Assembly (NCBI RefSeq): GCF_943371255.1
Contig: NZ_CALRUC010000105.1
Span: forward strand, 1-15,975
Direction: 5' to 3'
Length of the DNA stretch: 15,975 nucleotides
Source of the DNA: Ferrovibrio terrae_B
GTDB taxonomy: Bacteria; Pseudomonadota; Alphaproteobacteria; Ferrovibrionales; Ferrovibrionaceae
The position numbers were made by a program, and so were the translations under genes. Below, piece after piece: positions 1 through 7,109 of the stretch. Numbering within the stretch: the first letter of the stretch is position 1; the number at the start of each line of letters is the position of its first letter. Below the pieces are notes generated by a model that saw nothing but the letters and a program-made list of their open reading frames with translations, did no database searches and was not told the DNA's origin.

Positions 1-1654
1 CGCGCTCGACCACGCCGCGCAGCAGATCGTTGAGATCGCCCAGCACTTCGCCGTTGATCATATGCGCGTAAGCCCCCCCGGTATCGCGACGGAACAGCAC
101 CGTATTCTGATTATCGCGGATCTCGATCACGCCGTATGGCTGTACCGCATAACCGCCATTGGCGAAAGCGGCATATGCAGCCGTGAGCTCCAGCACGCCC
201 ACTTCGAAAGCGCCCAGCGCCAGCGAGGGATGCGGCTTCAGGTCGCTGGTTATCCCCAGGCGTCGCGCGGTCTCGATCACCTTGTCGCGGCCGACTTTTT
301 CATCCACCTGCACGGCGATGGTGTTGATCGAGCGGGCGACCGCGTCGCGCAGGGTCATGGCGCCGTGATACTGGCCATCGTAATTGCGCGGCTTCCAGCC
401 GCCGATATCCACAGGCCCGTCGACGAAAGTATCATCCGGCCGGATGCCCTGCTCCAGCGCGGTCATGAACACCAGCGGCTTGAAGGCGGAGCCGGGCTGG
501 CGGCGTGCCTGGGTGGCGCGGTTGAAGGCACTGTCGAGATAGTCGCGGCCGCCGACCATGGCGCGCACCGCACCATCGGGCGCCAGCGTCACCAGGGCGG
601 CCTGCTCGACATCCTGCTTCTCGGCCTCGCGATCCATCAGGGTGCCGATCGAGCGCTCGGCGCTGCCCTGCAGGCGGCTGTCCAGCGTGGTCCATACCGT
701 GAGGTCGGGATGGTCGCGGCCGACCTGCTGATACACCTCGTCGATCACCCAGTCGGCGAAATAGCGCGCGTTGGGCAGCGGCAGGCGCGAGCGCGCCAGC
801 TGCGTCGGCTTGGCAATCGCCGCCTCGGCCACCTCGGGCGTGATATAGCCGGCCTCGGCCATGTTGCGCAGCACCTGGGCCGAGCGCGTCTGCGCCGATT
901 TGATATTGCCGGTCGGCGCCAGCCGCGACGGCGCCTTCAGCAGGCCGACCAGCATGGCGGATTCACCCAGCGTCAGCTTCGTCGCCGGCTTGTCGAAATA
1001 GCGCTGCGCCGCGGCTTCCACGCCATAGGCGCCGGCGCCGAAATAGACGCGGTTGAGATACATCTCCAGGATCTGGTCCTTGCTGAATTTCTGCTCCAGC
1101 CGGAAGGCGAGCATCAGCTCCTGGACTTTGCGTTTCAGCGTGCGGTTCGGGCTGAGGAAGACATTCTTCGCCAGCTGCTGCGTCAGCGTCGAGCCGCCCT
1201 GCACGGTGCGGCCGGCGCGCAGGTTGGCGAAGGTGGCGCGCGCCAGGCCGAGCGGGTCGATGCCGAAATGCGAATAGAAACGGCGGTCCTCGGTGGCCAT
1301 CAGCGCCTGCGGCAGATGCGGCGGCAGCGCCTGCAGTGCCTGGTGCTCGCCATAGAGATCGCCATAGGTGGCGAGCACCATGCCGTCGGCGGCCTTCAGC
1401 GTCACCGAGCTTTTGCGCTCCACGATATAAAGGTCGTCGAAATCGGGCAGGTCATAGGCATACCAGGCGAACAGCCCGCCGATCACGACCAGGCCCCAGA
1501 TGCCGACCACCAGGCCCAGCCGGGCCAGCCGGCCGAACCAGCCGCCGCTGCCGCCCGACAGGGCCTGTCTGAGGCGGGCCACGGGGGAGGTGCGACCACG
1601 GCGGCCTGTGGCGGTCTTTTTCGGGGACGTGCTGCGGCGTGGCGAACGGGCCAT
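1..1654 (-). CDS. Class A penicillin-binding protein (PBP1A/1B-like), 3' end outside window
   Basis: Bifunctional peptidoglycan synthase: a GT51 glycosyltransferase polymerises lipid II and a transpeptidase domain crosslinks it in the periplasm. About 551 codons are visible. Residues 1-45 are a basic cytoplasmic tail and about 46-66 a single TM anchor. The GT51 motif EDRRFYSHFGID starts at the catalytic Glu122 and is followed by GGSTLTQQLAKN. In the transpeptidase domain the nucleophile motif SAFK begins at Ser389 and the SxN motif SIN at Ser442; the KTG motif would lie beyond position 1. The Glu-to-Ser distance (267 residues) is close to E. coli PBP1b (E233/S510) and far below PBP1a (E94/S473), so the extra PBP1a-type insertion is absent. 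The start is the ATG at 1654-1652. It has no clear Shine-Dalgarno, but nothing upstream fits better. Divergent from the znu operon. The long plus-strand open frame opposite it (62-1678) is a GC-rich shadow. Confidence 0.95.
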   Translation of the reverse strand, partial: MARSPRRSTSPKKTATGRRGRTSPVARLRQALSGGSGGWFGRLARLGLVVGIWGLVVIGGLFAWYAYDLPDFDDLYIVERKSSVTLKAADGMVLATYGDLYGEHQALQALPPHLPQALMATEDRRFYSHFGIDPLGLARATFANLRAGRTVQGGSTLTQQLAKNVFLSPNRTLKRKVQELMLAFRLEQKFSKDQILEMYLNRVYFGAGAYGVEAAAQRYFDKPATKLTLGESAMLVGLLKAPSRLAPTGNIKSAQTRSAQVLRNMAEAGYITPEVAEAAIAKPTQLARSRLPLPNARYFADWVIDEVYQQVGRDHPDLTVWTTLDSRLQGSAERSIGTLMDREAEKQDVEQAALVTLAPDGAVRAMVGGRDYLDSAFNRATQARRQPGSAFKPLVFMTALEQGIRPDDTFVDGPVDIGGWKPRNYDGQYHGAMTLRDAVARSINTIAVQVDEKVGRDKVIETARRLGITSDLKPHPSLALGAFEVGVLELTAAYAAFANGGYAVQPYGVIEIRDNQNTVLFRRDTGGAYAHMINGEVLGDLNDLLRGVVER

Positions 1655-1752
1655 GGACGGGGGAACTCGGTTATCTAAAAAGAAGAAACGCCGGCCAGGC
1701 CGGTCGGTTCGGGGTTTGGCAGCGGAATGTGACCGGTTTAGGGCATGGCGGG

Positions 1753-1783
1753 TTGACGGCCGGTGAATGATATATGTTATAAG
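1753..1783 (+). promoter_or_regulatory. Probable promoter of the znu operon
   Basis: TTGACG at 1753-1758 is a near-consensus -35. An AT-rich -10 (GTTATA 1776-1781, or TTATAA/TATAAG ending by 1783) lies 17-19 bp downstream, inside the Zur-type dyad. Repressor binding would therefore block the -10. The first ORF starts at 1806 with AAGGA at 1792-1796. Confidence 0.6.
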
Positions 1784-1790
1784 ATAACAT
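1774..1790. promoter_or_regulatory. Zur-type operator (zinc-responsive)
   Basis: Perfect 7-bp inverted repeat ATGTTAT-AAG-ATAACAT. This is the TGTTAT/ATAACA core found in Zur boxes of proteobacteria, and it sits directly in front of a zinc ABC transporter operon and over its -10. Inference: zinc-loaded Zur represses the operon here. No zur gene lies in the window. Confidence 0.85.
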
Positions 1791-1805
1791 CAAGGAACCA
1801 CCGCC

Positions 1806-1958
1806 ATGTCCGTCCACCGCCACGCCGACCATCGCCGGCCTGCTTTCGACCTGCCGATCTCCGTGCTCACCGCCGGGGTGGGGCTGCGCATTGCCGCCCT
1901 GCTGCCGCTGATCGCCGCGCTGTGGGCGGCCATCGCCTGGGCTTTAGGGGCGGACTGA
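1806..1958 (+). CDS. Unrecognised 50-aa His-rich, single-TM small protein opening the znu operon
   Basis: ATG at 1806 has AAGGA nine bases upstream. Its TGA (1956-1958) overlaps the znuC ATG (1958-1960) as TGATG, a typical translational-coupling junction. The product starts with a His-rich hydrophilic stretch (MSVHRHADHRRP, three His in 12 residues), followed by a hydrophobic region of about 30 residues (roughly 17-47, rich in Ala, Leu, Ile, with LPLIAALWAAIAWALG) and an acidic end. This looks like a small inner-membrane protein with a His-bearing tail. It is the first ORF behind the Zur-type box, so it should be zinc-regulated. I do not recognise a family. It could be an accessory of the ZnuB permease or a metal-handling peptide, or its translation may only serve to couple znuC. 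That it is translated is inferred from the SD and the overlap. Confidence 0.65.
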   Translation: MSVHRHADHRRPAFDLPISVLTAGVGLRIAALLPLIAALWAAIAWALGAD

Positions 1959-2728
1959 TGATTCCGGCCGGCGAAATCCGTCTCACCGATGTGACGGTGG
2001 CCTATGACCGCCATCCGGCGGTGCATCATGTCAGCGGCCGTTTTGCGCCCGGCTCGCTCACCGCCATCCTCGGCCCCAACGGCGCCGGCAAGTCGACCCT
2101 GCTGAAAGCCATCGTCGGCCAGCTGCCGGTGGCAGCCGGCAGCATCGAGCGCGGCCCGCTGAAGGCGCGCGACATCGCGTTCCTGCCGCAGCAGTCGAGC
2201 CTCGACCGCGGCTTCCCGATTTCGGTGCTGGAACTGGTGCTGCTCGGCCACTGGCAGCGCGCCGGCGCCTTCGGCCGTATCGGCAAGGCGGGTATCGAAG
2301 CCGCGCGCGCAGCGCTCAGCGCCGTCGGCCTTGAAGGCTTCGAGCAGCGTCCGCTCGGCACGCTGTCCATCGGCCAGGCCCAGCGCGCGCTGTTTGCCCG
2401 CGTGCTGGTGCAGGATTGCCGCGTCATCCTGCTGGACGAACCATTCAATGCCCTGGATGCGCGCACCATCGCCGATCTGCTGGCGCTGCTGCAGCGCTGG
2501 CATGCGGAACAGCGCACGGTGATTGCCGTGCTGCATGATTTCGATCTGGTGCGGCAGTCCTTCCCCGAGGCGGTCTATCTCGCCCGCCGCCTGATCGCCT
2601 GGGGCCATGTCGAAGATGTGCTGACCCCGGAAAACCAGCTGGCCGCACGGCAGATGGCGGAGTCCTGGGATGAGGATGCGCCGCTTTGCGCCGTCGATGA
2701 TCATCACGATCACCATCACGCGGCCTGA
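1958..2728 (+). CDS. znuC: Zinc ABC transporter ATP-binding protein ZnuC
   Basis: ATPase of the high-affinity Zn2+ importer, 256 aa, acting on the cytoplasmic face with ZnuB. Walker A GPNGAGKST is at residues 39-47, the Q-loop LPQQ near 76-79, a signature-like LSIGQAQ at 136-142 (Ile replaces the first Gly of LSGGQ), Walker B VILLDEP at 156-162 and the H-loop His at 193 (VLHD). The C-terminus ends in a His/Asp-rich tail, DDHHDHHHAA, which suggests extra metal binding and fits a zinc rather than an iron or vitamin system. The frame is open further upstream, but the ATG at 1958 is chosen because it overlaps the stop of the preceding small ORF and gives the family-typical start MIPAGEIRLTDVTVAYD. 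znuB follows after 3 bp. Confidence 0.93.
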   Translation: MIPAGEIRLTDVTVAYDRHPAVHHVSGRFAPGSLTAILGPNGAGKSTLLKAIVGQLPVAAGSIERGPLKARDIAFLPQQSSLDRGFPISVLELVLLGHWQRAGAFGRIGKAGIEAARAALSAVGLEGFEQRPLGTLSIGQAQRALFARVLVQDCRVILLDEPFNALDARTIADLLALLQRWHAEQRTVIAVLHDFDLVRQSFPEAVYLARRLIAWGHVEDVLTPENQLAARQMAESWDEDAPLCAVDDHHDHHHAA

Positions 2729-2731
2729 TCC

Positions 2732-3607
2732 ATGACCGCAGCCTATGATTTCCTGTTCGGTCCGTTTGCCGAGTTCGCCTTCATGCGGCGGGCGCTCGTC
2801 GCCTGCTTTGCCATGGCCCTGGGCAGCGCGCCGATCGGCGTGGTGCTGATGCTGCGCCGCATGAGTCTGTTCGGCGAGGCGATGAGCCACGCCATCCTGC
2901 CCGGTGCCGCCATCGGCTTCCTGGTGGCCGGCTTTTCGCTGCCGGCGATCAGCGTCGGCGGCGTGATCGCCGGCCTGATCGTGGCGCTGCTGGCGGGGGC
3001 GGCGACGCGTGCCACCGACCAGCGCGAGGATGCCAGCTTCGCCGCCTTCTACCTGATCGCGCTGGCACTCGGCGTCACGCTGATCTCCACGCGCGGCTCG
3101 GCCGTCGATGTCATGCAGATCCTGTTCGGCTCGGTGCTGGCAGTGGATGAGCCGGCGCTGCTGCTGCTCGGGGGTGTCGCCAGCCTGACGCTGCTGGTCT
3201 TTGCCACCATCTATCGCCCGCTGCTGGCCGATGGTTTCGATCCGGAATTCCTGCGCAGCGTGCAGCCCGGCGGCGGCACGCTGTATCACTTCATCTTCCT
3301 GGGACTGGTCGTGGTCAATCTGGTCGCGGCCTTCCAGGCGCTCGGCAGCCTGATGGCGGTCGGCCTGATGATGCTGCCGGCCCTGGCGGCGCGCTACTGG
3401 TGCCGCTCGTTTGTCGCCGGCATGCTGGTGGCGGCGCTGATTGCCGCGCTCTCTGGCTATTGCGGCCTGCTGCTGTCCTTCCATGCCGATCTGCCGTCCG
3501 GCCCCGCCATCGTGCTGTTTGCCGGCGCCGCCTATATCCTGTCGCTCGGCTTCGGCCGCCACGGCCTGCTGCTGCTCTGGCATCGTCGCCGCCATCTGGA
3601 GGCCTGA
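2732..3607 (+). CDS. znuB: Zinc ABC transporter permease ZnuB
   Basis: Membrane permease of the Zn2+ importer, 291 aa, of the ABC-3 (ZnuB/TroC/MntB) family. The sequence is mostly hydrophobic, with about eight TM segments. The family hallmark MSLFGEAMSHAILPG occupies residues 44-58, including Glu49 and His53. A second conserved block, ALGSLMAVGLMMLPALAARY, lies near 208-227. The C-terminus is short, basic and His-containing (WHRRRHLEA). The start ATG is 3 bp after the znuC stop, and the stop (3605-3607) lies 2 bp before the znuA ATG, so the three genes almost certainly share one transcript. Iron or manganese permeases of the same family are the alternative, but the Zur-type box and His-rich partners favour zinc. 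Confidence 0.93.
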   Translation: MTAAYDFLFGPFAEFAFMRRALVACFAMALGSAPIGVVLMLRRMSLFGEAMSHAILPGAAIGFLVAGFSLPAISVGGVIAGLIVALLAGAATRATDQREDASFAAFYLIALALGVTLISTRGSAVDVMQILFGSVLAVDEPALLLLGGVASLTLLVFATIYRPLLADGFDPEFLRSVQPGGGTLYHFIFLGLVVVNLVAAFQALGSLMAVGLMMLPALAARYWCRSFVAGMLVAALIAALSGYCGLLLSFHADLPSGPAIVLFAGAAYILSLGFGRHGLLLLWHRRRHLEA

Positions 3608-3609
3608 CC

Positions 3610-4557
3610 ATGCGTCTGATTATGGCATTGATCCTTGCAATGCTGGTGGCGGCGCCTGTGGCGGCACAGCAGGCCGAACCCCAGAAGAAGCTGCGTGTGA
3701 TTGCCAGCTTCTCGATCCTGGCCGATATCGTCGCCCAGGTCGGTGGCGAGCATGTCGAGGTCACCACCCTGGTGCCGGCCATGGGCGATGCGCATGTCTT
3801 CCAGCCGACGCCAAACGACGCGCGCGCCGTGGCGACGACGGATGTGCTGGTGGCCAATGGCCTGAATTTCGAGACCTGGCTCGATCGCCTGGTATCCGCC
3901 TCCGGCTTCAAGGGCCGGCGCATCGTCGCCGCCGAAGGCATCACGCCGCTGGCGCTGCGCGGGGATCATGATCACAAGCACGGCCATGCGCATGATCACG
4001 GCAAGCCGACAAAGGACGCGGCGGTCAGCGATCCCCATATCTGGCACGACCTGCCGCGGATGCAGACCTATATCGGCAATATCGTGCAGGGCCTGGCGGC
4101 AGCCGATCCGGCTCATGCCGCGCAATATCAGGTCCGCGGGACCGCCTATGCCGCCGAGCTGAAGGCACTGGATGGCTGGGCCGCGGCCGAGATCGGCAAG
4201 CTGCCCAGGGCGCATCGCAAGGTCATCACCCAGCACGATGCCTTCGGCTATCTAGCCGCACGCTACCAGATCGACTTCATGGCGCCGCAGGGTGTCAACA
4301 CCGATGCCGAAGCTTCGGCGGATGCTGTGGCGCGGCTGATCCGGCAGATCAAGCGTGAGCGGGTGCAGGCGCTGTTCTTCGAGAATATCACCAATCCGCG
4401 CCTGATCGAGCAGATCGCGCGCGAGGCGAAGGTGAAGGTGGGCGGTCGGCTTTATTCCGATGCGCTGTCGCCGCCGGGCGGCGAGGCCGACAGCTTCGTG
4501 ACGATGTATCGCCTGAACATCACCCGCCTGGTCGAGGCGATGAGGCGCGACAGTTAA
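3610..4557 (+). CDS. znuA: Zinc ABC transporter periplasmic binding protein ZnuA
   Basis: Cluster A-I solute-binding protein that captures periplasmic Zn2+ for ZnuBC; 315 aa from the ATG at 3610. A signal peptide covers about residues 1-19 (likely cleavage APVAA|QQ). Expected metal ligands are visible: His62 (AHVFQP), His143 (DPHIWHD), His209 (TQHDAFGY) and Asp284 (YSDALS). A charged His-rich loop at about 118-133 (seven residues alternating with His, GDHDHKHGHAHDHG) is diagnostic of zinc-specific ZnuA proteins, as opposed to manganese/iron relatives. Last gene of the operon. It ends 12 bp before an A-rich tract and hairpin that serve mainly the convergent PII gene. In-frame sequence upstream of 3610 lies inside znuB and is not part of the protein. 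Confidence 0.95.
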   Translation: MRLIMALILAMLVAAPVAAQQAEPQKKLRVIASFSILADIVAQVGGEHVEVTTLVPAMGDAHVFQPTPNDARAVATTDVLVANGLNFETWLDRLVSASGFKGRRIVAAEGITPLALRGDHDHKHGHAHDHGKPTKDAAVSDPHIWHDLPRMQTYIGNIVQGLAAADPAHAAQYQVRGTAYAAELKALDGWAAAEIGKLPRAHRKVITQHDAFGYLAARYQIDFMAPQGVNTDAEASADAVARLIRQIKRERVQALFFENITNPRLIEQIAREAKVKVGGRLYSDALSPPGGEADSFVTMYRLNITRLVEAMRRDS

Positions 4558-4568
4558 CGGGTCGACTG

Positions 4569-4606
4569 AAAAAGGAAAAAGCCCGGCGGTCTTGCGACAG
4601 CCGGGC
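4569..4606 (-). terminator. Intrinsic terminator of the PII gene (between convergent genes)
   Basis: GCCCGGC (4581-4587) pairs with GCCGGGC (4600-4606). On the minus strand the stem is followed by CTTTTTCCTTTTT (complement of 4569-4581), a good U-tract. On the plus strand it is followed only by CTTGGTCTTTG, so it would be weak for znuA. Confidence 0.8.
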
Positions 4607-4634
4607 CTTGGTCTTTGGGAAACCTGAAGCTCTC

Positions 4635-4973
4635 TTACAGAGCGTCGTCGTCGGTCTCGCCGGTCCGGATGCGCAGCGCCTTTTCCAGATCGACCACGAA
4701 GATCTTGCCGTCACCGATTTGGCCGGTCTTGGCGGCATTCTGGATCGCCTCGATCACGCGATCGGCGAGGGCGGACTTCACCGCCACCTCGATCTTGACC
4801 TTCGGCAGGAAGCTAACGGCGTATTCCGCACCACGGTAAATTTCGGTATGGCCCTTCTGCCGGCCGAACCCTTTCACCTCAGTGACGGTCAGGCCCTCGA
4901 CGCCGAGGCTGGTAAGCGCCTCGCGAACCTCGTCGAGTTTGAATGGCTTGATGACTGCCATGACCAGTTTCAT
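4635..4973 (-). CDS. glnK: Nitrogen regulatory protein PII, GlnK/GlnZ type
   Basis: Trimeric signal protein of 112 aa that senses 2-oxoglutarate/ATP/ADP and is uridylylated by GlnD. The T-loop reads KGHTEIYRGAEYAVSF, and with the ATG at 4973 the uridylylation site falls exactly on Tyr51. The start MKLVMAVIKPFKLDEVREAL is GlnK/GlnZ-like, whereas GlnB usually begins MKKIEAIIKPF. The C-terminal signature block TGQIGDGKIFVVDLEKALRIRTGE is intact. An in-frame GTG at 4982 would add three residues, but GAGGAG at 4982-4987 is correctly spaced for the ATG at 4973. No amtB lies downstream: the gene ends in a terminator, like the stand-alone glnZ of Azospirillum (recalled, not checked). It shares strand with leuA, 209 bp upstream, but appears to have its own sigma-54-like promoter. 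Confidence 0.93.
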   Translation of the reverse strand: MKLVMAVIKPFKLDEVREALTSLGVEGLTVTEVKGFGRQKGHTEIYRGAEYAVSFLPKVKIEVAVKSALADRVIEAIQNAAKTGQIGDGKIFVVDLEKALRIRTGETDDDAL

Positions 4974-5047
4974 GTGTCTCACTCCTCAGCGTTGTTGGCC
5001 GCAGTCAGGGTCGTTGCCCGCACGGCGCGTCGTCGCCACTCCCACCC

Positions 5048-5063
5048 TTCAAGAACCGTGCCG
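5048..5063 (-). promoter_or_regulatory. Sigma-54 (RpoN)-type promoter of the PII gene
   Basis: Read on the minus strand, CGGCACGGTTCTTGAA matches the -24/-12 consensus TGGCACGNNNNTTGCW at all positions except the first T and the C of the -12 GC. Spacing is exact. The predicted start would be near 5037, leaving a 5' UTR of about 60 nt. Sigma-54/NtrC control of glnK/glnZ is established in proteobacteria; I see no convincing NtrC site upstream. Confidence 0.6.
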
Positions 5064-5153
5064 GTTACCCGGCCCGAGTCTCACGCCAGTTTAGCCATGG
5101 GGAGCGGCTGCAGGGAAGGCCGCGGCGCGGGTTTCTGCCCGAAACGCGGCGCC

Positions 5154-5172
5154 CTGCCGAAAGATTAGGCAG
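5154..5172. repeat. Short inverted repeat upstream of the PII promoter
   Basis: CTGCC (5154-5158) and GGCAG (5168-5172) separated by 9 bp, just after the leuA stop. It lies about 90 bp upstream of the sigma-54-like motif, where an enhancer site would be, but does not match the NtrC consensus. It may instead be part of a leuA 3' hairpin; there is no T-tract. Confidence 0.3.
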
Positions 5173-5182
5173 TGATTTCCCC

Positions 5183-6874
5183 TTAGCTAGCCAGCAAACG
5201 ATTGGCCGCCGAGGTGACCGCCTTGAGCGAGGCCGCGACGATATTCCGGTCACGGCCTACCCCGAACAGGGTGGTGCCGTCGGCCCGCTTGATCTCGACA
5301 TAGGCCACCGCCTCCGAGGAGGCGCCGCCATTGGCTGCGGTCGGCGCGATGGCATGCTCGCGATAGTCGATCAGGTTGATCGACACCCCGGCATGGCGGT
5401 TCAGCGCGTCGATATAGGCATCGATCGGTCCGGTGCCATGGCCTTCCAGCTCGATCGCCTTGCCGCCGTCTTGCACGCTGGCGGTCAGGCTGCGCCGCTC
5501 GCTCTGATGCGGGTCGGGCAGGGTGCGATGGCTGGCAAAGCCGAAGCGGCCCCGGGGCTGAACCAGATACTCGTCCTGGAAGGTATCCCAGATCAGCTGC
5601 GGCGAGATTTCCTTGCCGGTGCCATCGGCGATGCGCTGGATCACCTGGCTGAACTCGATCTGCAGCCGGCGCGGCAGCTCGAGGCCGTAATCGGTTTCCA
5701 GCACGTAGGAGATGCCGCCCTTGCCGGACTGGCTGTTGATGCGGATCACCGGCTCGTAGGCGCGGCCCACATCGGCCGGGTCGATCGGCAGGTAGGGCAC
5801 TTCCCAGATCTTGTCGTTGCGCTGGGCCTGCGCCGCCATGCCTTTCTTGATCGCATCCTGATGCGAGCCCGAGAAGGCGGTGAAGGCCAGCTCGCCCACG
5901 TAAGGATGGCGCGGATGCACCGGCAGCTGGTTGCAGTATTCCGCCGTGCGGGCCGCAGCCGTGATGTCGGTGAAATCCAGCTCGGGATCGACACCCTGAC
6001 TGAACAGGTTCATCGCCAAGGTGACGACATCGACATTGCCGGTGCGCTCGCCATTGCCGAACAGCGTGCCTTCCACGCGGTCGGCGCCGGCCAATACACC
6101 CAGTTCCGCTGCCGCCACGCCGGTGCCGCGATCGTTATGCGGGTGCAGGCTGAGGATGATGCAGTCGCGGTTCTTCACCTTGCGCAGGAAATACTCGATC
6201 TGGTCGGCATAGATGTTGGGCGTGCTCATCTCCACCGTAGCCGGCAGGTTGAAGATGATCCGCTTCTGCGGGGTGGGTTTGATCACGTCCATCACGGCTT
6301 CGCAAATCTCGATGGAATAATCGATCTCGGTGCCAGTGAAGCTTTCCGGCGAATACTGGAACACCCAGTCGGTCTCGGGTGCCTTGTCGGCCAGTTCCTT
6401 CACCAGCCGGGCGCCGTCAGTGGCGATCTTGGTGATGCCGGCCTGGTCGAGGCCGAACACCACGCGGCGCTGCAGCGTGGAGGTGGAGTTGTAGAAATGC
6501 ACGATGGCGCGCTTGGCGCCCTTGAGCGCTTCGAAGGTGCGGGTGATCAGTTCCGGCCGGCACTGGGTCAGTACCTGGATGGTTACATCATCGGGGATCA
6601 GCTTCTCCTCGATGATCTGGCGCGTGAAGGCGAAGTCGGTATCCGAGGCCGACGGGAAGCCGACTTCGATCTCCTTGAAGCCGAGCTTCACCAAGGTGTC
6701 GAACATGCGCATCTTGCGCTCGGGCCCCATCGGCTCGATCAGCGCCTGATTGCCGTCGCGCAGATCCACGCTGCACCAGACCGGCGCCTTGGTGATGGTT
6801 TTGCCGGGCCAGGTCCGATCCGGCAAGTTGATCGGCTGGAAGGGTCGGTATTTGTGGAAATTCATCTTGTTCAT
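5183..6874 (-). CDS. leuA: 2-isopropylmalate synthase LeuA (type 2, long form)
   Basis: Condenses acetyl-CoA with 2-oxoisovalerate to 2-isopropylmalate, the first committed step of leucine synthesis; 563 aa. The HMGL-like TIM barrel carries the catalytic RD pair in DLRDGNQ (Arg39-Asp40) and the metal ligands His244 and His246 (LHPHNDRG). The GNGERTGNVD motif lies shortly after. The C-terminal third (about 430-563) is the LeuA regulatory dimer domain, the site of leucine feedback, including GHGTGPIDAYIDAL. The length and N-terminus (HKYRPFQPINLPDRTWP) match the M. tuberculosis-like LeuA2 group, not the shorter E. coli form. ATG at 6874-6872 is preceded by CAGGAG. Divergent from scoAB. The upstream region contains candidate Leu-rich leader peptides, suggesting attenuation-type control. 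Confidence 0.96.
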   Translation of the reverse strand: MNKMNFHKYRPFQPINLPDRTWPGKTITKAPVWCSVDLRDGNQALIEPMGPERKMRMFDTLVKLGFKEIEVGFPSASDTDFAFTRQIIEEKLIPDDVTIQVLTQCRPELITRTFEALKGAKRAIVHFYNSTSTLQRRVVFGLDQAGITKIATDGARLVKELADKAPETDWVFQYSPESFTGTEIDYSIEICEAVMDVIKPTPQKRIIFNLPATVEMSTPNIYADQIEYFLRKVKNRDCIILSLHPHNDRGTGVAAAELGVLAGADRVEGTLFGNGERTGNVDVVTLAMNLFSQGVDPELDFTDITAAARTAEYCNQLPVHPRHPYVGELAFTAFSGSHQDAIKKGMAAQAQRNDKIWEVPYLPIDPADVGRAYEPVIRINSQSGKGGISYVLETDYGLELPRRLQIEFSQVIQRIADGTGKEISPQLIWDTFQDEYLVQPRGRFGFASHRTLPDPHQSERRSLTASVQDGGKAIELEGHGTGPIDAYIDALNRHAGVSINLIDYREHAIAPTAANGGASSEAVAYVEIKRADGTTLFGVGRDRNIVAASLKAVTSAANRLLAS

Positions 6875-6919
6875 GACTTCGCTCCTGAGGCGAAAATACG
6901 GAATTTGGCAATTCGACTT

Positions 6920-6964
6920 GGGCCCTATACGGCCGCTGACAGAGGCCCGCTGTTCAGCAGCCGT
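6920..6964 (-). promoter_or_regulatory. Competing hairpins upstream of leuA
   Basis: On the leuA strand ACGGCTGCTG (6964-6955) pairs with CAGCGGCCGT (6938-6929) over 10 bp with one U-G. A segment in its loop, GGGCCT (6948-6943), can instead pair with GGGCCC (6925-6920). The two folds overlap in space, as expected of an RNA switch. No run of U follows, so a classic terminator is not evident. Confidence 0.4.
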
Positions 6965-7064
6965 CAGTAAGTCGTAGGTGCGTCAGGAGGCTGAGAATCA
7001 AAACCTGCACCGCGGAAACCGCAGTGCGTGAAGATGAGGCGTTGGTATGAGGCGAGATGGACAT
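6954..7064 (-). CDS. Candidate second Leu-rich leader peptide (leader 2)
   Basis: A 36-codon ORF ending VQVLILSLLTHLRLTDGC, with six Leu in 11 codons using TTG, CTC, CTC, CTG, CTA and CTT, unlike the CTG-dominated neighbours. The stop lies 79 bp before the leuA ATG. The last codons form one arm of the hairpin at 6929-6964, the usual layout of an attenuator. No SD precedes the ATG at 7064 or the internal GTG at 7010, so translation is uncertain. Confidence 0.35.
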   Translation of the reverse strand: MSISPHTNASSSRTAVSAVQVLILSLLTHLRLTDGC

Positions 7065-7109
7065 GGACAAAACGACCGTTAGGGGGACTGCGCGCGCGTC
7101 TTCGGACGA

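Noticed and set aside
62..1678. Long plus-strand open frame opposite the penicillin-binding protein
   Set aside because: The minus strand carries all GT51 and transpeptidase motifs in order. The plus-strand product is Arg/Gln/His/Ala-rich with no domain, typical of GC-rich antisense frames.
1691..1703. CCGGCC-A-GGCCGG palindrome between the penicillin-binding protein and znu genes
   Set aside because: Short GC-only dyad in a GC-rich gap; no T-tract and no known operator form.
1790..3595. 601-codon minus-strand open frame opposite znuC and znuB
   Set aside because: The product is rich in Gln, Arg, His and Asp with no motif, and it crosses several well-supported plus-strand genes.
5354..6970. 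538-codon plus-strand open frame opposite leuA
   Set aside because: Shadow of leuA; no SD and no recognisable motif.
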